From Tenodera sinensis (Eukaryota; Arthropoda; Insecta; Mantodea; Mantidae), in the NCBI GenBank assembly GCA_030765045.1, contig CM060963.1, forward strand, positions 100,988,354 through 101,052,353: a stretch of DNA of 64,000 nucleotides, written 5' to 3'. The notes under the pieces are model-generated. The model had not been told where the DNA came from. It was given only the letters and a program-made list of their open reading frames with translations, and ran no database searches. Below are positions 20,890 to 32,629 of the stretch, in pieces (positions within the stretch are counted from its first letter, which is position 1; each line of letters starts with the position of its first letter). Position numbers and translations under genes: made by a program.

Positions 20890-23800
20890 TCCGAAGCCCT
20901 CTAAAATAATAACAAGCAAAACAGAGGCATCAAGGAGCTAACTTCACTTGTTTAATCAACAAGAGAAACATAAATGGACTTTTATCTGGAGTGCAATGAT
21001 TGATGATATTATTATGTATTTTGGAATGAAAGATAATAGTAAAATATGGTCTGAATATAAAACTTACGTGATTGCAAAGCCAGCAGTGCTAGAATTAACG
21101 CATAGTGCTTATTGTATTTACACAGACTCGTCAAATCCACGTCGAAGAAGGGACAGAAAATTTGTTTATGAATTATGATTAAGTGTTGTATTTTAAGTGT
21201 TAAATTCATTTAAGGAGAAATAAAATATAGTAAACGACACAAAGCGAATAATTTAGTCGGAGAGTAAACATCGATCTGTACCGCGCCCAAGGTATATGAA
21301 TAAGAGTCATCCAGCCTTAATTAATTGATGCTAAGCCGAGGTCGGTGCTCAACATAAGCACCATTACATCGTCATACGTATAACAAATTTTCAACTTCAG
21401 TTTTCAGAAAATAAAATACGCTTAGCAATGATGTTTAAGACCGTGACATAAAGAATAAATTAATTCTTCTATTTTGTCGAATATCCTATGAAATCTTCTT
21501 TATACAGATTGAGATCCGCATAATTTTGTAAAAATAAAACCGCAAGGATTAGAAAACTGCAGGAGAAATGTACAGTCTGTTGAGCTACACAACTTACTTT
21601 GAATAATCATTTTCACAGCGTTAACTGTCCTCGAACTATTTCATGTCTACGTTTTTCAAAACGCTTAGTGCGTTATCTGATAGAATATGTTTTACAATAT
21701 CCCTTTTTATTCATCTTTATCAAGAAATTGATAATGGCCTCGTAATTAATTCCTCTAACGTTCTGATGAAACATTTGAATGGTGCTTCTGTAAGTAGAAT
21801 TTAGTTATGCTGTTAATGAAATATTTCTAGGGAATCATGTATCGTGAATACAAGAATTACTTAATGTTAAGGTAATGTAATATATTAGACAATGCGAGCC
21901 TGTAATGGGTAGAGGAATTGTGTGAGTGTACCATATCAGATTTGTTTTATCATGCTTTCAATTTGTCTTCCTCCAACACACTCATTTAACTTTTTTTTTC
22001 AGTGATCCTAGCCTAAGTCTTAGTTCAAAGTTTCTTCCCGCACTTAATGGTTTTGGGGAGATCTTAATTAAGTTTTGGGTAGAAACAGTGTCATGTAAAA
22101 TAATCCGAGATTAGGCAGTTTGGGTGGTTACAGGACGCGGCAGGGATCAGAGAGGCTCCGTGGTCAAAGGCTGAGGCGGACGGGACGGGACGGGACGGGA
22201 CGGGACGGGAGTGGTGAGGAGTTCCCTAGGGAATGAGGACCATCACTGGTCTGGATATATCCCACCGCCGCTGCTGCGTTCCCAGGAACAAACTAAAAGC
22301 TCTTTCGCGCTCTCACTTCCTCTTGCAAGGACGGACCGGCCAGTCCCGGCAATGCTGCCAATCCAACAGCCTTCGCATAGACTTAGGTACTTGTAATGTA
22401 CCATGTGGAATTTATTCAGTAGTTTACATTTATTAAAGCTTGTTCAATTTATTGAAGTAATTCAGGCCTTCACGTTCATTAGTCCCAAGCATATTAATGC
22501 ACTAAAAACTGCCATTTAATCTCATTGAAACTCCAAGCCCATAATTGTGAAATCTGCAATCCTCTGTGGTGGATGATACTGATATCCTGAACTATCAAAG
22601 CAGGGTTGGATGAGTGCGTATTTTACGCGTAATTTACACGTACAGAAAGCGGATTTAGTAATCTTTGGGGCCATCTCAGTTTCTTATCGTCCTACGCGTC
22701 TCGTAAGGGGCGAGGCTAGAGGCATGGAGCTGAAATTAACACAAGGAGAGGTGGGGTGGGGGGGAAGGATAGTTGCACTTGGCCTCGTAGAAAAGTTACG
22801 TTTTAATTTTCTTTAGATTTATGCCCAAATTGTTCATGTCTAATATGGAAAATGTTATGAAGGTTGCTTTAAATAGGCAGTGTTTATTGAGTTAAACGGT
22901 TCTGTTATAAGAAAAGCTTTAACTTTGTCCTTAGAATCACAAAAGCCTGTAAAACTTTACAATAAACATAATTCAATACTGCATTGCAAAATATAAAACG
23001 TTTAATCCTTCCACAAATTCTCCCTATAATTATACTGCAATTAATATTCGTATGATAATATCTCTAAACATGTTTATCTATTACATTATATTATAATACG
23101 GTATGCTTTTGAAGGTTTTCCTCTAATAAGTATGTAATAAACCGCCTTTCTTGGGCGACTTTAAAATTTAATTACATTTCTGTGAATTTGCACTTTGTGG
23201 AACTGTGTTACCAGCTTGCCATAGACCAATAATCTGGCCACATGCAGCTTCTAGTGCGTGGTTTGAAACAGCAGAAGATTTAGTTTAATGAGTAACGATT
23301 TAGTAAGTCATCAGAAGTAATCAGTACTTGCCTTTTATGTCGACGTGTCATTGGTTATAACTATGTCAACCAGTAGCATAAATACCACTCAGTCATGGGA
23401 GAGGGGTAAAGAAATGAAAAGAATGTGAAGCTACGAAGGCCTCTTTAAATAATCATAATATATCTGTATTTTACTAAATTCATTTTGTGTACAGTACATT
23501 ATGTAATAAACTGTTTATTACACGATGTAAAAACAGTACCTATTAATTTTGACAATGTAAAGATACATTATTCCTTTTATTTTAAATTAATTAATGCTTC
23601 TCGTACAAACATTTATTTAGCTCTGATTCCCAATCCGGATTCCTATACCTTCTCCAGTCTTAGTTTAGATTGCAACGTAAACATTAGCATATGTTAGAGT
23701 AACACGTCATTGGTTAGATCCAATGACAAGTTCCGTGCCAGCACGGGCGAATGAAACTATAGTCTGTTAACCTATGCAAAATAGCCTGAAATTTAACATA

Positions 23801-24880
23801 ACTACAGGAATTATTAAAAGCCCCAGGTGAAAGGTTTCCAGTAAGAATATGTGACATACTTTAACATACAAATTCATTATTGTTGCCAGCACATTTAACT
23901 GCGATACGAATGCATGTGAGCGCAGACATAGAAGGAAGTATAGGAACAGCATGTCCAAAATGACGTCCATCGTGGGAAGGTATAGATAGGCACAGAACGA
24001 AAGATGCTGGTCAATAATTTTTCCCCTCACACTTTAATTAGTAAATGTTTTTTTTTTAATCCGGTTATGCGTAAAATGTTATATATAAAGTGTTGGAAAG
24101 CATAGGCGGCTTTATTTATAAGTGTAGCTGTGTTTAAACTACGCCTGATCCGTTTGAGATATCAGAAAAATATAACGTTATATAATGATGGGAGTTAACA
24201 ATGAGTGATGTCTCCAGTTGGCATGACAACGCTATCGTGCATAGAAAACAAGATAGTCACTAAAACAGCGCGCTCACTGTGTCGTATAGTATTTTCGAGT
24301 GTAATAGAGATGCAGTAAACGTTCAGACCTGAGTATGACTGTCGATATGTTGTTAAATGGTACATGTTCTTGAAAAATGGTTTCAAAATGCCTCGCACAG
24401 GAAGGCTGCGTGATAGAAACAAGGAAGAAGATATTCGACAAGCCCACAAAAGTTACTCCGCGACTTATCAGCAGAGCAGGATGCACCGTACACAACATGT
24501 ACAGCTGGATTCAGCGTTCTTGGCCCCTGAAGGAAATAGATGTAAAGCTTGAAAGCGAGTTACTTACCAAGCCAGGTGACTGCTGATAGCAAGCGAATTG
24601 GTGCGTAAGCGTCATATGCTACTCACATAACGTTCTACTTCGTAAAGTAGTATGTACAGTCCATGCAGAAAAAAAATGTCTATACAATGTGCCTAGCTTA
24701 ATTAGCTGTGCAAATGTGTTCATATTAATACCTACATCACTGCAGATATTGTAAATTTGGTCTTTTTCCGTTTAAAACACAGTTCTCTCACTATTCTGTT
24801 TAAGGATGACTTGCTGCCCTGGAAGTTAATGCCTTCTCTTAAAATTCTAAGTAATTTGGCTACTGTAGGAGCACTTCTTT
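20890..24880. other. No gene recognised; one CGGGA repeat
   Basis: About 4 kb of AT-rich DNA with short frames only. A GC-rich island (22120-22380) surrounds the CGGGA pentamer run. A perfect 8-bp hairpin (GTCATTGG / CCAATGAC) lies at 23706-23727. A frame at 24377-24586 has a helix-turn-helix feel but no firm match. Confidence 0.4.
22180..22210. repeat. (CGGGA)6 pentamer repeat
   Basis: Six tandem CGGGA units in a GC-rich island. This is the only non-dinucleotide, GC-rich microsatellite in the window. Confidence 0.9.
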
Positions 24881-24884
24881 TTGC

Positions 24885-25090
24885 CCGCCTCGGTAGCGTG
24901 ATGCCTCACGTTCAAGAGGTCGCGAGTTCGAATATCGCTTAGGGTAAGTTATCCAAGTAAGGTTTCTTTTTCTTTTTTTCTTTTTTTTTTCGAGGTTTCC
25001 CCTTATCCTGAGAAGACGAATGTCGGGTAACTTAAAGCTCCATGGGCCTCGGGCTCATTTGAGCATCATTTCACCCATTTCATTCATTCG
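24885..25090 (+). mobile_element. tRNA-derived SINE
   Basis: A-box-like CCTCGGTAGCGTGATGCC and B-box GCGAGTTCGAATATC about 45 bp apart, followed by a T-rich stretch with TTTCGAGGTTTCCCCTTATCC. Organisation is like S1, but the body differs after it. Confidence 0.6.
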
Positions 25091-25139
25091 CCGTCCGATA
25101 TGACATTACGTTGGAGCACGTTAATTAAAAAAAAAGCAC

Positions 25140-25489
25140 ATTTTTCCTAAACATCAGAATTATAAATCGTTCTTCTAACGACACATTTATCGAAGTCATC
25201 TAGATCCGTTACTCATTTCGGAACTTCTTTTGTCTGGAGTTCCAAAAGACGTGTTCTGATTTTCATGTTGTTCGCGTTCTTGAACAATTCTTTTCACTGT
25301 TATTTCTGACGCTCCTGTGGCATCTAATACGCGTTTTTGAACTTTTTTAACTTTTTTGAAAAACTCTTGTGATGTAGGCAGTTCTTTGCTTTTAGCTTTT
25401 TTCTTCATGTATGCCCATATATTTGAAACAATTTCGCTATTCTGATTGTGTAATGTTTTGGATTCTAATTTAGAAAGCAATGGCAGCAT
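25140..25489 (-). pseudogene. N-terminus of an arthropod transposon ORF, frameshifted
   Basis: The minus-strand frame reads ESKTLHNQNSEIVSNIWAYM, then KKVQKRVLDATGASEITVKR, an HTH-like segment. It stops just after SNGSR. One base away, in another frame, the match continues as VTDLDDFDKCVVRRTI. From memory this order (KTLxNQxREIVxNVxxFM … VQKRVxxATGVSxxTVxRI … TDLDDFDKCVVRRTI) belongs to a multi-copy transposase-like family of insects and aphids. About 110 residues are preserved and the rest is gone. A single-base frameshift separates the two halves. Confidence 0.55.
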
Positions 25490-25799
25490 ACTTTATTTAT
25501 GCTATGATCAATGTCTCATAAATTCACTATATTCATTCTTATCGCAAACATCTTAATATGTCTTTAATTACCGCACTCTGAACAAAAAATGAATTGTGAA
25601 TTAGCAGGGACTGTTGAAATGCAGACATCACTATCTTCCCTCTCCCCGCCCCACTTGTTGTGCATGGTTTCATTATCAGAATTATATGAGATGACGAGAG
25701 AGACAGAAACTATAGGTTCGCCTACTGGACTTCCACTTAAGGTCAGGGGCCAAGAACTGTAAATCCAGCTGTAAAGGATTCTTAGACAATACCTTAAGA

Positions 25800-26340
25800 T
25801 GTATACCCACCGAACACAAGCACTGACGCAACTAAATTATGAAGCTCGACTCAATTTTGGTATAAAGATGTGTGAGTGGCAGGAAGTGGATGATTAGTGA
25901 TTAAAGAAATGGATGCTCACAGACGAAGCCACATTTTACGTGAGTGGCCTAGTCAATACGCATAATTGCATTATTTGGTGAATCGAGAATCCACATATGC
26001 ATCTCATGCGAACCCGAACGAGCTAGCCCTGAAGTGAATGTGTAACGAGAAAGTCTACGGTCCGTGTTTCTTTGCGGAGGAGACTGTTCAGTTACGGTCA
26101 GTTACCTTGTTATGATTGAGCAGTTTGTGGTTCCTCAACCACAAAACTGGGCACCATCATCTGTCAACAGGATGGCGCTCCATCGCATTGGGCTGTCATA
26201 GTGCGCGGTCAATTAAACCAGGTATTTTACGATCGCTGGTGCAACCGTGGTTGAACTATCCCATGGCCTCCTAATAGACCAGCAAATCACTCCAACATGG
26301 ACGCGAGGTATGGTCTGTGCCGCATTCGCAATGTTAGTCA
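25800..26340 (+). pseudogene. mariner/Tc1-like DDE transposase relic
   Basis: Broken translation gives LTQLNYEARLNFGIKMCEW, then LTDEATFYVSGLVNTHNC with the first catalytic Asp (LTDEA), then NPHMHLMR. After frame breaks come QQDGAPSHWAVIVRGQLNQV (second Asp, QQDGAP) and FYDRWCNRG…WPPNRPANH, equivalent to RWIGRG…WPPRSPDLTPLD. The family is the eukaryotic DDE group with TDEA…QQDGAPPHW, related to mariner/Tc1. Several stops and frameshifts are present, and the third acidic position is not seen intact. No TIRs identified. Confidence 0.65.
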
Positions 26341-26344
26341 TGTG

Positions 26345-27290
26345 TTGGGACACAAAAATTCAAACTCTCTTACACAGGTGTGTACCATTAACAGTCAATT
26401 AATTACAGTAGTTTCTTGTATACACCGGTTTGCTTTTTTGACATCACCCTGTACATCCATTACAAATTCAAGAAAATAGGCTCAGTGCTGCTTTTCTCAG
26501 TCATCAAAGAATTCACCAAAGCTAACCAAATTTCAACTCAGTTTATGCACGCTTGGTCTCATTGTCTGCGGCCGTAATTTTAGACTATCTGGAAAGACCG
26601 CCAAAGAATATTTCCTCCCCCAGCTTGAAATAACCGTACATATGACAAGTGAGTCAGTTTGGGCTGCCAACTGAGATACCCAGGGCGTGTCCAGGAACTG
26701 CGCTGATGGCATTTTGGGGCTCCTCCATCTTGCTAATCTGACTGATATCGGGATTATTTCCCTCCTGCAGTGCGCCACTTGCTCTGTCACCATCAACTTT
26801 GTTGCATATGAACTAAGCAATTTCAGAGTACAATTTCTTCGACTTTAGTCAGATAGTTTTCTTGTAGAGTGGTGCAAAATCAGTTAAGGAACGAACTTTG
26901 GTGCCAAATTATTTTAGTTTGCATTTGCTGTATAATAGTGGAGCAAAGTTTCCGGAATCTCTTCTTTTCTCCAATTTTATTATTACTCTTTCCCTCTCAT
27001 ACAGTTCCTAGCCATCTACAGCTATTTAACCTCTTGCTCGGTACTGTATTGCTTGGTTTTTATTTTTATAAACTTCATTCCTCCCACCTATGTCTAAGTT
27101 TTGGCTTTACTCTCTTTGCAACCATTCTATTTACTACAATACCTTTTTACTATACTTTCTCCGGCTAACTAGGGCACGGCAGAAAGAAAAACGGGAAAAT
27201 TCTTATGCATTAACACATAAAACATGTTTTAAGAAATACTGAAAGGATATATATAGGGTCATCCAGGAAGCAACGACCGTTTTGCTTTAA
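26345..27290. other. No gene recognised
   Basis: Open frames of 95 codons (26533-26820, minus) and 99 codons (26869-27168, plus) have no motif I recognise. The plus frame is merely hydrophobic, from T-rich DNA. Confidence 0.35.
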
Positions 27291-27295
27291 CGTGC

Positions 27296-27690
27296 TCAGA
27301 AAAATGCATACTTTATTAAAAAAATTGATGTGTTGCACTCACATAGCTTTCTCTACTCTTGTGCTAACTATTCTTACAAACTCTTATTCCTCTATCTTCT
27401 TCATGTTAGTCGAGATAAACATTTGCAGCAATTATGTCATTGCATATTTCCTTGTAAATGCAAGGGGAATATGGGAATACACTAGGCTTTGAGCGATGGT
27501 CAAATATTTTAAAACTATGAAGGCCGAGAAATTCCGCTCTCTTTGCACGGCCAACACAAAAAGAAGTGAATAACTACCTTCCATTTGAGAAAAGTATAAG
27601 TATTGCAAAACTCACAGAAATAATAACAAGGCATATCTCCGAAATGGTTCACTCTACAAAAAAAAAAAGTTCAAACATAAATTGATAAAT
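27296..27690 (-). repeat. Rep-A, partial, reverse
   Basis: Begins TTGATGTGTTGCACTCACAT then AGCTTTCTCTACTCTTGT, and runs through TTCCTTGTAAATGCAAGGGG and TTTGAGCGATGGTCAAAT to ATCTCCGAAATGGTTCACTC. The 66-codon frame here recurs in other Rep-A copies only because the DNA is repeated. Confidence 0.75.
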
Positions 27691-27692
27691 TG

Positions 27693-27830
27693 TGCTCTAC
27701 TGATAAGTAGAGGAAGTATTGTATTCCACCCAAAAATTCGATGTCGAGATTTCACCGGAAATATATGGTTTGAGGCCCCCTGAACCCAAAAAGAAAAGCA
27801 TTTTTGGAAAACTCCTATAGTCAAGTTTGC
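27693..27830 (+). repeat. Rep-A, 5' end, forward
   Basis: CTCTACTGATAAGTAGAGGA, GTATTGTATTCCACCC, GATGTCGAGATTTCACCGG and GGTTTGAGGCCCCCTGAA: the first ~130 bp of a forward copy, abutting a reverse copy. This is a rearranged junction. Confidence 0.75.
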
Positions 27831-27834
27831 TCCT

Positions 27835-30325
27835 CATTCACATTAGTTCGCCCATTATTGGAGCTTTAACTCATTCTGACATGTCGTTCATTCACTCGTG
27901 TTTGCATTGATTTTGTTACGGCAATTTACAATCTGTAATCCGCAATGTTAGACAATAGCAGCATGTACAGAAATTAGTTTCTTCCTTGGAGAATAAAGTA
28001 TTGTAAGTGAAGTGGAAATTATTCTAGGACTGTTCTTGTCTATTATCATGGGCTGCACAAGCTAGTTGAAGCCTTGGGAATTCCTCTGCCACTCGTTTCT
28101 CTTACAAGTAGAACAAATTTCACGCACGCCACTGATTTCTGCAACTTTTTTAAAGGGTTATATACCTACCCCAATGTCGAATGGAGTGGACCACCTGGTG
28201 TATACACAAGCAAAAATAAATATCGCAAAATACTAGATGTAATTTACATATAGGTGAGCAATTGTGAAAGAAGTGTCACCCAAAGTAAACCGTCAATTTA
28301 TTTCTAAGTTGTGTATATCATAGCTCCTAAATGCATTTCAAATGAATTATCAGAATTTAAATGAAAGATAAGGTAGTCAGAATCTAAACGAGTTTCATAT
28401 GGCGTCACATAAGAAAGCGAAAGGTAGCATTTCGCAATAAGCTCGATGTAATACAAAGCTTTCATAAGCAAGAGATCCGTTCAGTACCTTCGATGGCAGC
28501 GCTAATTTAAATATCCTGTCAAAGTTTCTCAGACAAATTATTGGGAAAGTACCTTGAAGGGCTGGAGGTTGTCACATTCACGTCACAACCCCTGTTGTTA
28601 CAGTACCTCTATCTTCCATAAAAAACATCAAGTAAACGAAACCGTATTAGTGTGAAGCTACGGATGTGGACTTAGCTTATAGGGAGATAAAGGCCGGGCA
28701 GTGGAGAGATGAATAGAGATAAGCAAACGCGGAAGAACTCGTCCAACGCTATCGACATTAAACCAGAATAATTTGGAAGTTTCCCTTCTCCCCGGCTCCC
28801 AAGCATTTTAGAGTATTATTGAAAATTGCAACTGCTCTATAAAGCACAGTGTTCAGAGTATAGATAGTGAGTGCGTTTCTGATACGGCAGAATTCCTCTT
28901 ACTGCAGGAGATAACAGAAGTATTATGTTCGACTCTCCAGCGAGTTAACCATACAGAAGGAGGGGCTATGTCTGCTTAAGTCATTATGTCGTGATAAAGT
29001 TGATTGAAGTGATACTGAGTACAAAGTGAAGTGACAGTAATAAATCAGATTGGTGAAGAGACATGAAAACTGGGCAAAGTCACAATAACTTTGATACTTC
29101 TGTAATTCAGTGAGGAAGATCTTTTGCTTCGTTTTCTGCAAATTTCATCCAAATTACAGCAGTAAACTCTTATTTCTTAAAATTTAAGGAATAAGTTGGT
29201 TACTTTCCACATTATGATAAAAAGGTAAGATGTAGCTACAGTATAATTTAGGTTTTCCTTAGTTTTGAGCACCTCAAATAGATTTAACTAGTTGGTGTTT
29301 TCTATTTTTCAACACCTAAGTCGGTTACCTGTAACTTCACGGGTGTATCTACCACACACACTCACTTCGGTGCATCTATGACATGGACTCGTTGGGGAAT
29401 GATTTTCCCGTCCCATCTAATTTGTTGCCTTTGATTTAATCAGAAGATTGTGATTGTGCGATTGTTGTCTTGTGACTTACATTTGCTTAAGATAGACGTG
29501 GCGAATGACCTTGCTAGGATCTGCGCTATTGACATCATGCAAATTGATGGTGGGGGTAACGTCTCTGTTTCTTTCTTGGAAATAAATAAGTCACTGCTAA
29601 TAATGCGAGCGGGCACTATACTTAACCACGTATTGTACCTAATGTTTACTGCACGGAAGTCGGATAGAAACTAACCTGACGCCCCTATGTCTTATAAATA
29701 GAAATAGAACCCGTCCATAAACCACTGCGCATCTACTGTCCATACGCCACGTCTAAAAATACCTCTATACCTACTCTGGTTTAGAGATCAATTAATATTA
29801 CCGGACTGCCTCTACGATCGAGTGATCAACATTCTCATCTCAGAGGAATAAGTATCGATTTCTCGCAGGGACACGCAATTTGGCCATTTTCTATCTCCCA
29901 CAGAGTCTGGAAATATGAACAAGAATGTGTTTAGCAATTAAAAGCTTAGAAAACCATACGTTAATAAATTCTACAGTTGACCAAGCAATTGTTTCTCAAG
30001 TTAATGCCTCCGCTTTGCCCAATTAAGCTAAAAGGGGCTATGTAAATGAAGCAATTCAATACAACCAAATTAAAAAAAAATTGCACAAACTAACAAAGGT
30101 ACTTATCTTCCTTTTTCAAGGATTAGGTGCAATCACTTCTTCCGGTTTCTGACGTCAATTCACCTCTTGAGGTCTACCCAAGTCTGTGTTTCCAATCGGC
30201 CAGTAATTTATTCCAATAGAACTCTTTTTATCCGGATTAACATGGACCGGTACCGATCCAGATAGTTGTATAAATCATGATAAAATGTAAATTTTTGATG
30301 AAAATTACATTTGTGTATGCTTAAA
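27835..30325. other. No gene recognised; SINE-tail repeat at 29890-29990
   Basis: Mostly unassigned. 29890-29990 has CAGAGTCTGGAAATATGAAC and AAATTCTACAGTTGACC, matching the repeat bodies at 56415-56560 and 60345-60490. Short frames elsewhere lack motifs. Confidence 0.4.
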
Positions 30326-30328
30326 TAC

Positions 30329-30799
30329 TGTGACGCCGGCCCCATGACGCAAACAAACGACGGTCGGAGCCGGGCTGCCACTACCCCACTGGCGATACGT
30401 ATATCAAAGACACTGAAGGCCAGGGTGCCGCGCGGCCCTGCTTGTGAACACGTGACAACAATCAAAGGGGCAACACAAAGGGTTTTCCATATTACTCGGG
30501 AAGTGTCCGGCAGCCGGCTTATTTGTAGAAGTTCAAGAAAGGCCCGTGTTACGTCAGCTTCGCTATATAAGGAGGCAAGTAATGAGTGCAGTGAGTGAGT
30601 TACAGATATGAGTCGGTCAGTGTGTCAATGAGTACGAGGCAGCTGTGTGTGTGTGTGATACTGTCGTCGCGAAAGATACGTCGCGTCGAAGTGAAGAAGT
30701 TTTAATGAGTGTTGAGTGATTTTATTGTCAGAGTTAGTATTTGAGAGACACATCGATGAGAGAGAGCGGGTGAAAGGAGTGCTTATGTAAAGTGTCACA
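30329..30799 (+). mobile_element. LTR-1 copy 6 (internally deleted)
   Basis: It starts TGTGACGCCGGCCCC. It keeps the promoter (TACGTCAGCTTCGC then TATATAAGGAGGC), a short TG run and TCGCGTCGAAGTGAAGAAG. It then jumps to TGTCACA at 30793-30799 without the AATAAA region, so U5 is deleted or the end is fortuitous. The base quartet before it is ATAC. Confidence 0.65.
30564..30572 (+). promoter_or_regulatory. LTR TATA box
   Basis: TATATAAGG in the conserved LTR-1 promoter context. Confidence 0.55.
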
Positions 30800-31707
30800 T
30801 GGTTTTAGGATGAAAGAAACTTACAATTTACAACTATGTACTGTGACAATTGTCGAGCAAAACCAACTCTTTGGTTCAATGAAATAATTTAGGCATACGA
30901 TTTTTCCCCTTAAAAACGATCTGGATAATTGGTTCGATTAATTGGAGGTCAAGTGTATTTTATTTGTCAATATATATTTAAGCACTAAGCACTGTAATTC
31001 TTTAATCATTAAGGAAATAAAGTAAGAAATATTTGAAGAGAAAATTGTCGTAGCATTTCTTGCCATATAATAAAAAAGTTACGGTAAGAAATATGAGAGA
31101 GTGAGGGAAAGTCAACCAAAGGAAAGAGAAGTCGTTGCCCATGAATGTGAAAACCCTCTCTAGATGCTGAAGCCCAATTTGCCGTTGTGAACAGGTCTCC
31201 TCTCCTAGCCAAAAGCTATAGATAACAGGTTATTTAAAATTTAAAAGGCTTCGGAAATGGAAGGCAAGGAAGGAAATGGCTGAATAAAATCCTTCAAACG
31301 TTCTGCATATTGACGAGGTTCATTGAACTCCCTACAGAGTGCCGCCTGACACACTTCGTTTAGAAGGAGAAGTTAGAGGGGACACACAGGTCACAAATGC
31401 AATGGTGTTAATTTGAAAAAGCTCTAGTTGTATAGATCAAAACACACAGTTCCAGAGGCTTAAGAAGCTATGGTATGCTTTATAATCTTAGCGGATACAG
31501 GATAAGTTTTCTCTCAAATGCTTTTATATTGTTTAAGAAAGAAGACGTGTTTACGACTGAAAAAAAAAACTGCATGCTGCTCCCTTTATTGTGTTAAATA
31601 CGTACATTATTCTTACTCTGTTTCCATCTTAGTTTCTCTCCCTTTCCTCCTCATTATTCCCTCCTTACGTAAAAGTCTTTCATTTCTTTGGTATAACCTC
31701 TATATAT

Positions 31708-31979
31708 TGTGACGCCGGTCGCAACACACAACAAAGGATGGTACGGGTCCCACTCCACTAGCAGTGCGTGTATCAATGGCGCTTAAGGTCAGGCTGTCTT
31801 GCGATACTTGTGAACATGTGACAACAGAGTGGCAGAAGCAAAATGGGTTTTCCAGATTATTTGAGAAGTATCCGGCAGCCGGCGTTTTTATAGAAGTTCG
31901 AGAAGCTCCATGTTAGTCATCCTCACTATACAATGAGGCGAGGCGACGAGACATGACTCATCGGGGGTCAGTCAGGTTT

Positions 31980-32034
<55 letters not shown>

Positions 32035-32260
32035 ATTTCATCCAAAGGAAGATAGCCAAGCAGTTAATAAGAGTTGAGAGACTGTATCGCCAAAGTCAGC
32101 TATTTGAGAGACAGAAAAAGTGAGGGACTGAGTCAAGGTTACGAGAAGAAAACAGTTGTGTGTTGCAATAGACGAAAGACTGTAGACTGGCTTAACGTCT
32201 ATGCATTCAGTTAGGATAAAATAAAGGGAGAAAAGGTAACTGGACTGGGATTTTGTCGTA
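31708..32260 (+). mobile_element. Solo LTR, family LTR-1, copy 7
   Basis: 553 bp from TGTGACGCCGGTCGC to TGTCGTA (decayed TGTCACA), bounded by exact 4-bp duplications ATAT (31704-31707) and ATAT (32261-32264). It has a weak TATACAAT promoter, a 49-bp TG tract (31985-32033), the GTCAAGGTTACGAGAAG region and AATAAA (32220-32225). With no internal region and a duplication flanking a single LTR, it is a clear solo LTR. Confidence 0.8.
31985..32033 (+). repeat. (TG)n tract in LTR leader
   Basis: Same position as the TG runs in copies 4 and 5. Confidence 0.95.
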
Positions 32261-32575
32261 ATATCTTTCTTTCCCACAGTCTCACGTTCTGCCCATCACA
32301 CAGTGCGCAATTCGTACAGTCTAGGTGGACAAAAATCCGAATAACGTGTTTTTCAGTTATTCTATTTTTTCAATAACTTCTTATTGCTTCTGAGGTTAAA
32401 TTAATACTTAACATTTGTTTTATTTTGTATTTATTCCTTACGACTATGTAGATGTTCAAAATTCGAGATTGAGTTGTTTATACCTACGAACCCGATTTTC
32501 TCATGCAACGTACAAGGAAGATATTATTTACAAACATAATTTTCGCATTAAATCCCAGCGTATTCAGAATCATAT

Positions 32576-32621
32576 TAAAGTGATAGAAAACTAACTGGAC
32601 TGGATTTGTCATGTTATTACA
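32576..32621 (+). repeat. LTR-1 3'-end fragment
   Basis: TTAAAGTGATAGAAAACTAA then CTGGACTGGATTTGTC, ending ATTACA followed by ATAT: the last ~45 bp of an LTR-1, about 300 bp after copy 7. Confidence 0.55.
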
Positions 32622-32629
32622 ATATATTA

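Noticed and set aside
21400..21560. Possible Rep-A relic
   Set aside because: Scattered short matches in AT-rich sequence without ordered blocks.
23706..23727. Perfect 8-bp hairpin GTCATTGG/CCAATGAC as a terminator or small RNA
   Set aside because: Too short and isolated; expected by chance in 64 kb of AT-rich DNA.
24364..24586. Two overlapping plus frames considered as a transposase HTH region
   Set aside because: Weak resemblance only; no continuation into a catalytic domain.
27292..27492. Recurrent short protein-like frames (also 39152-39340, 51081-51311, 59464-59655 and 62305-62496, 53464-53679)
   Set aside because: They look conserved only because all lie in Rep-A DNA. Stops and frame changes differ between copies and the frame is not maintained along the element.
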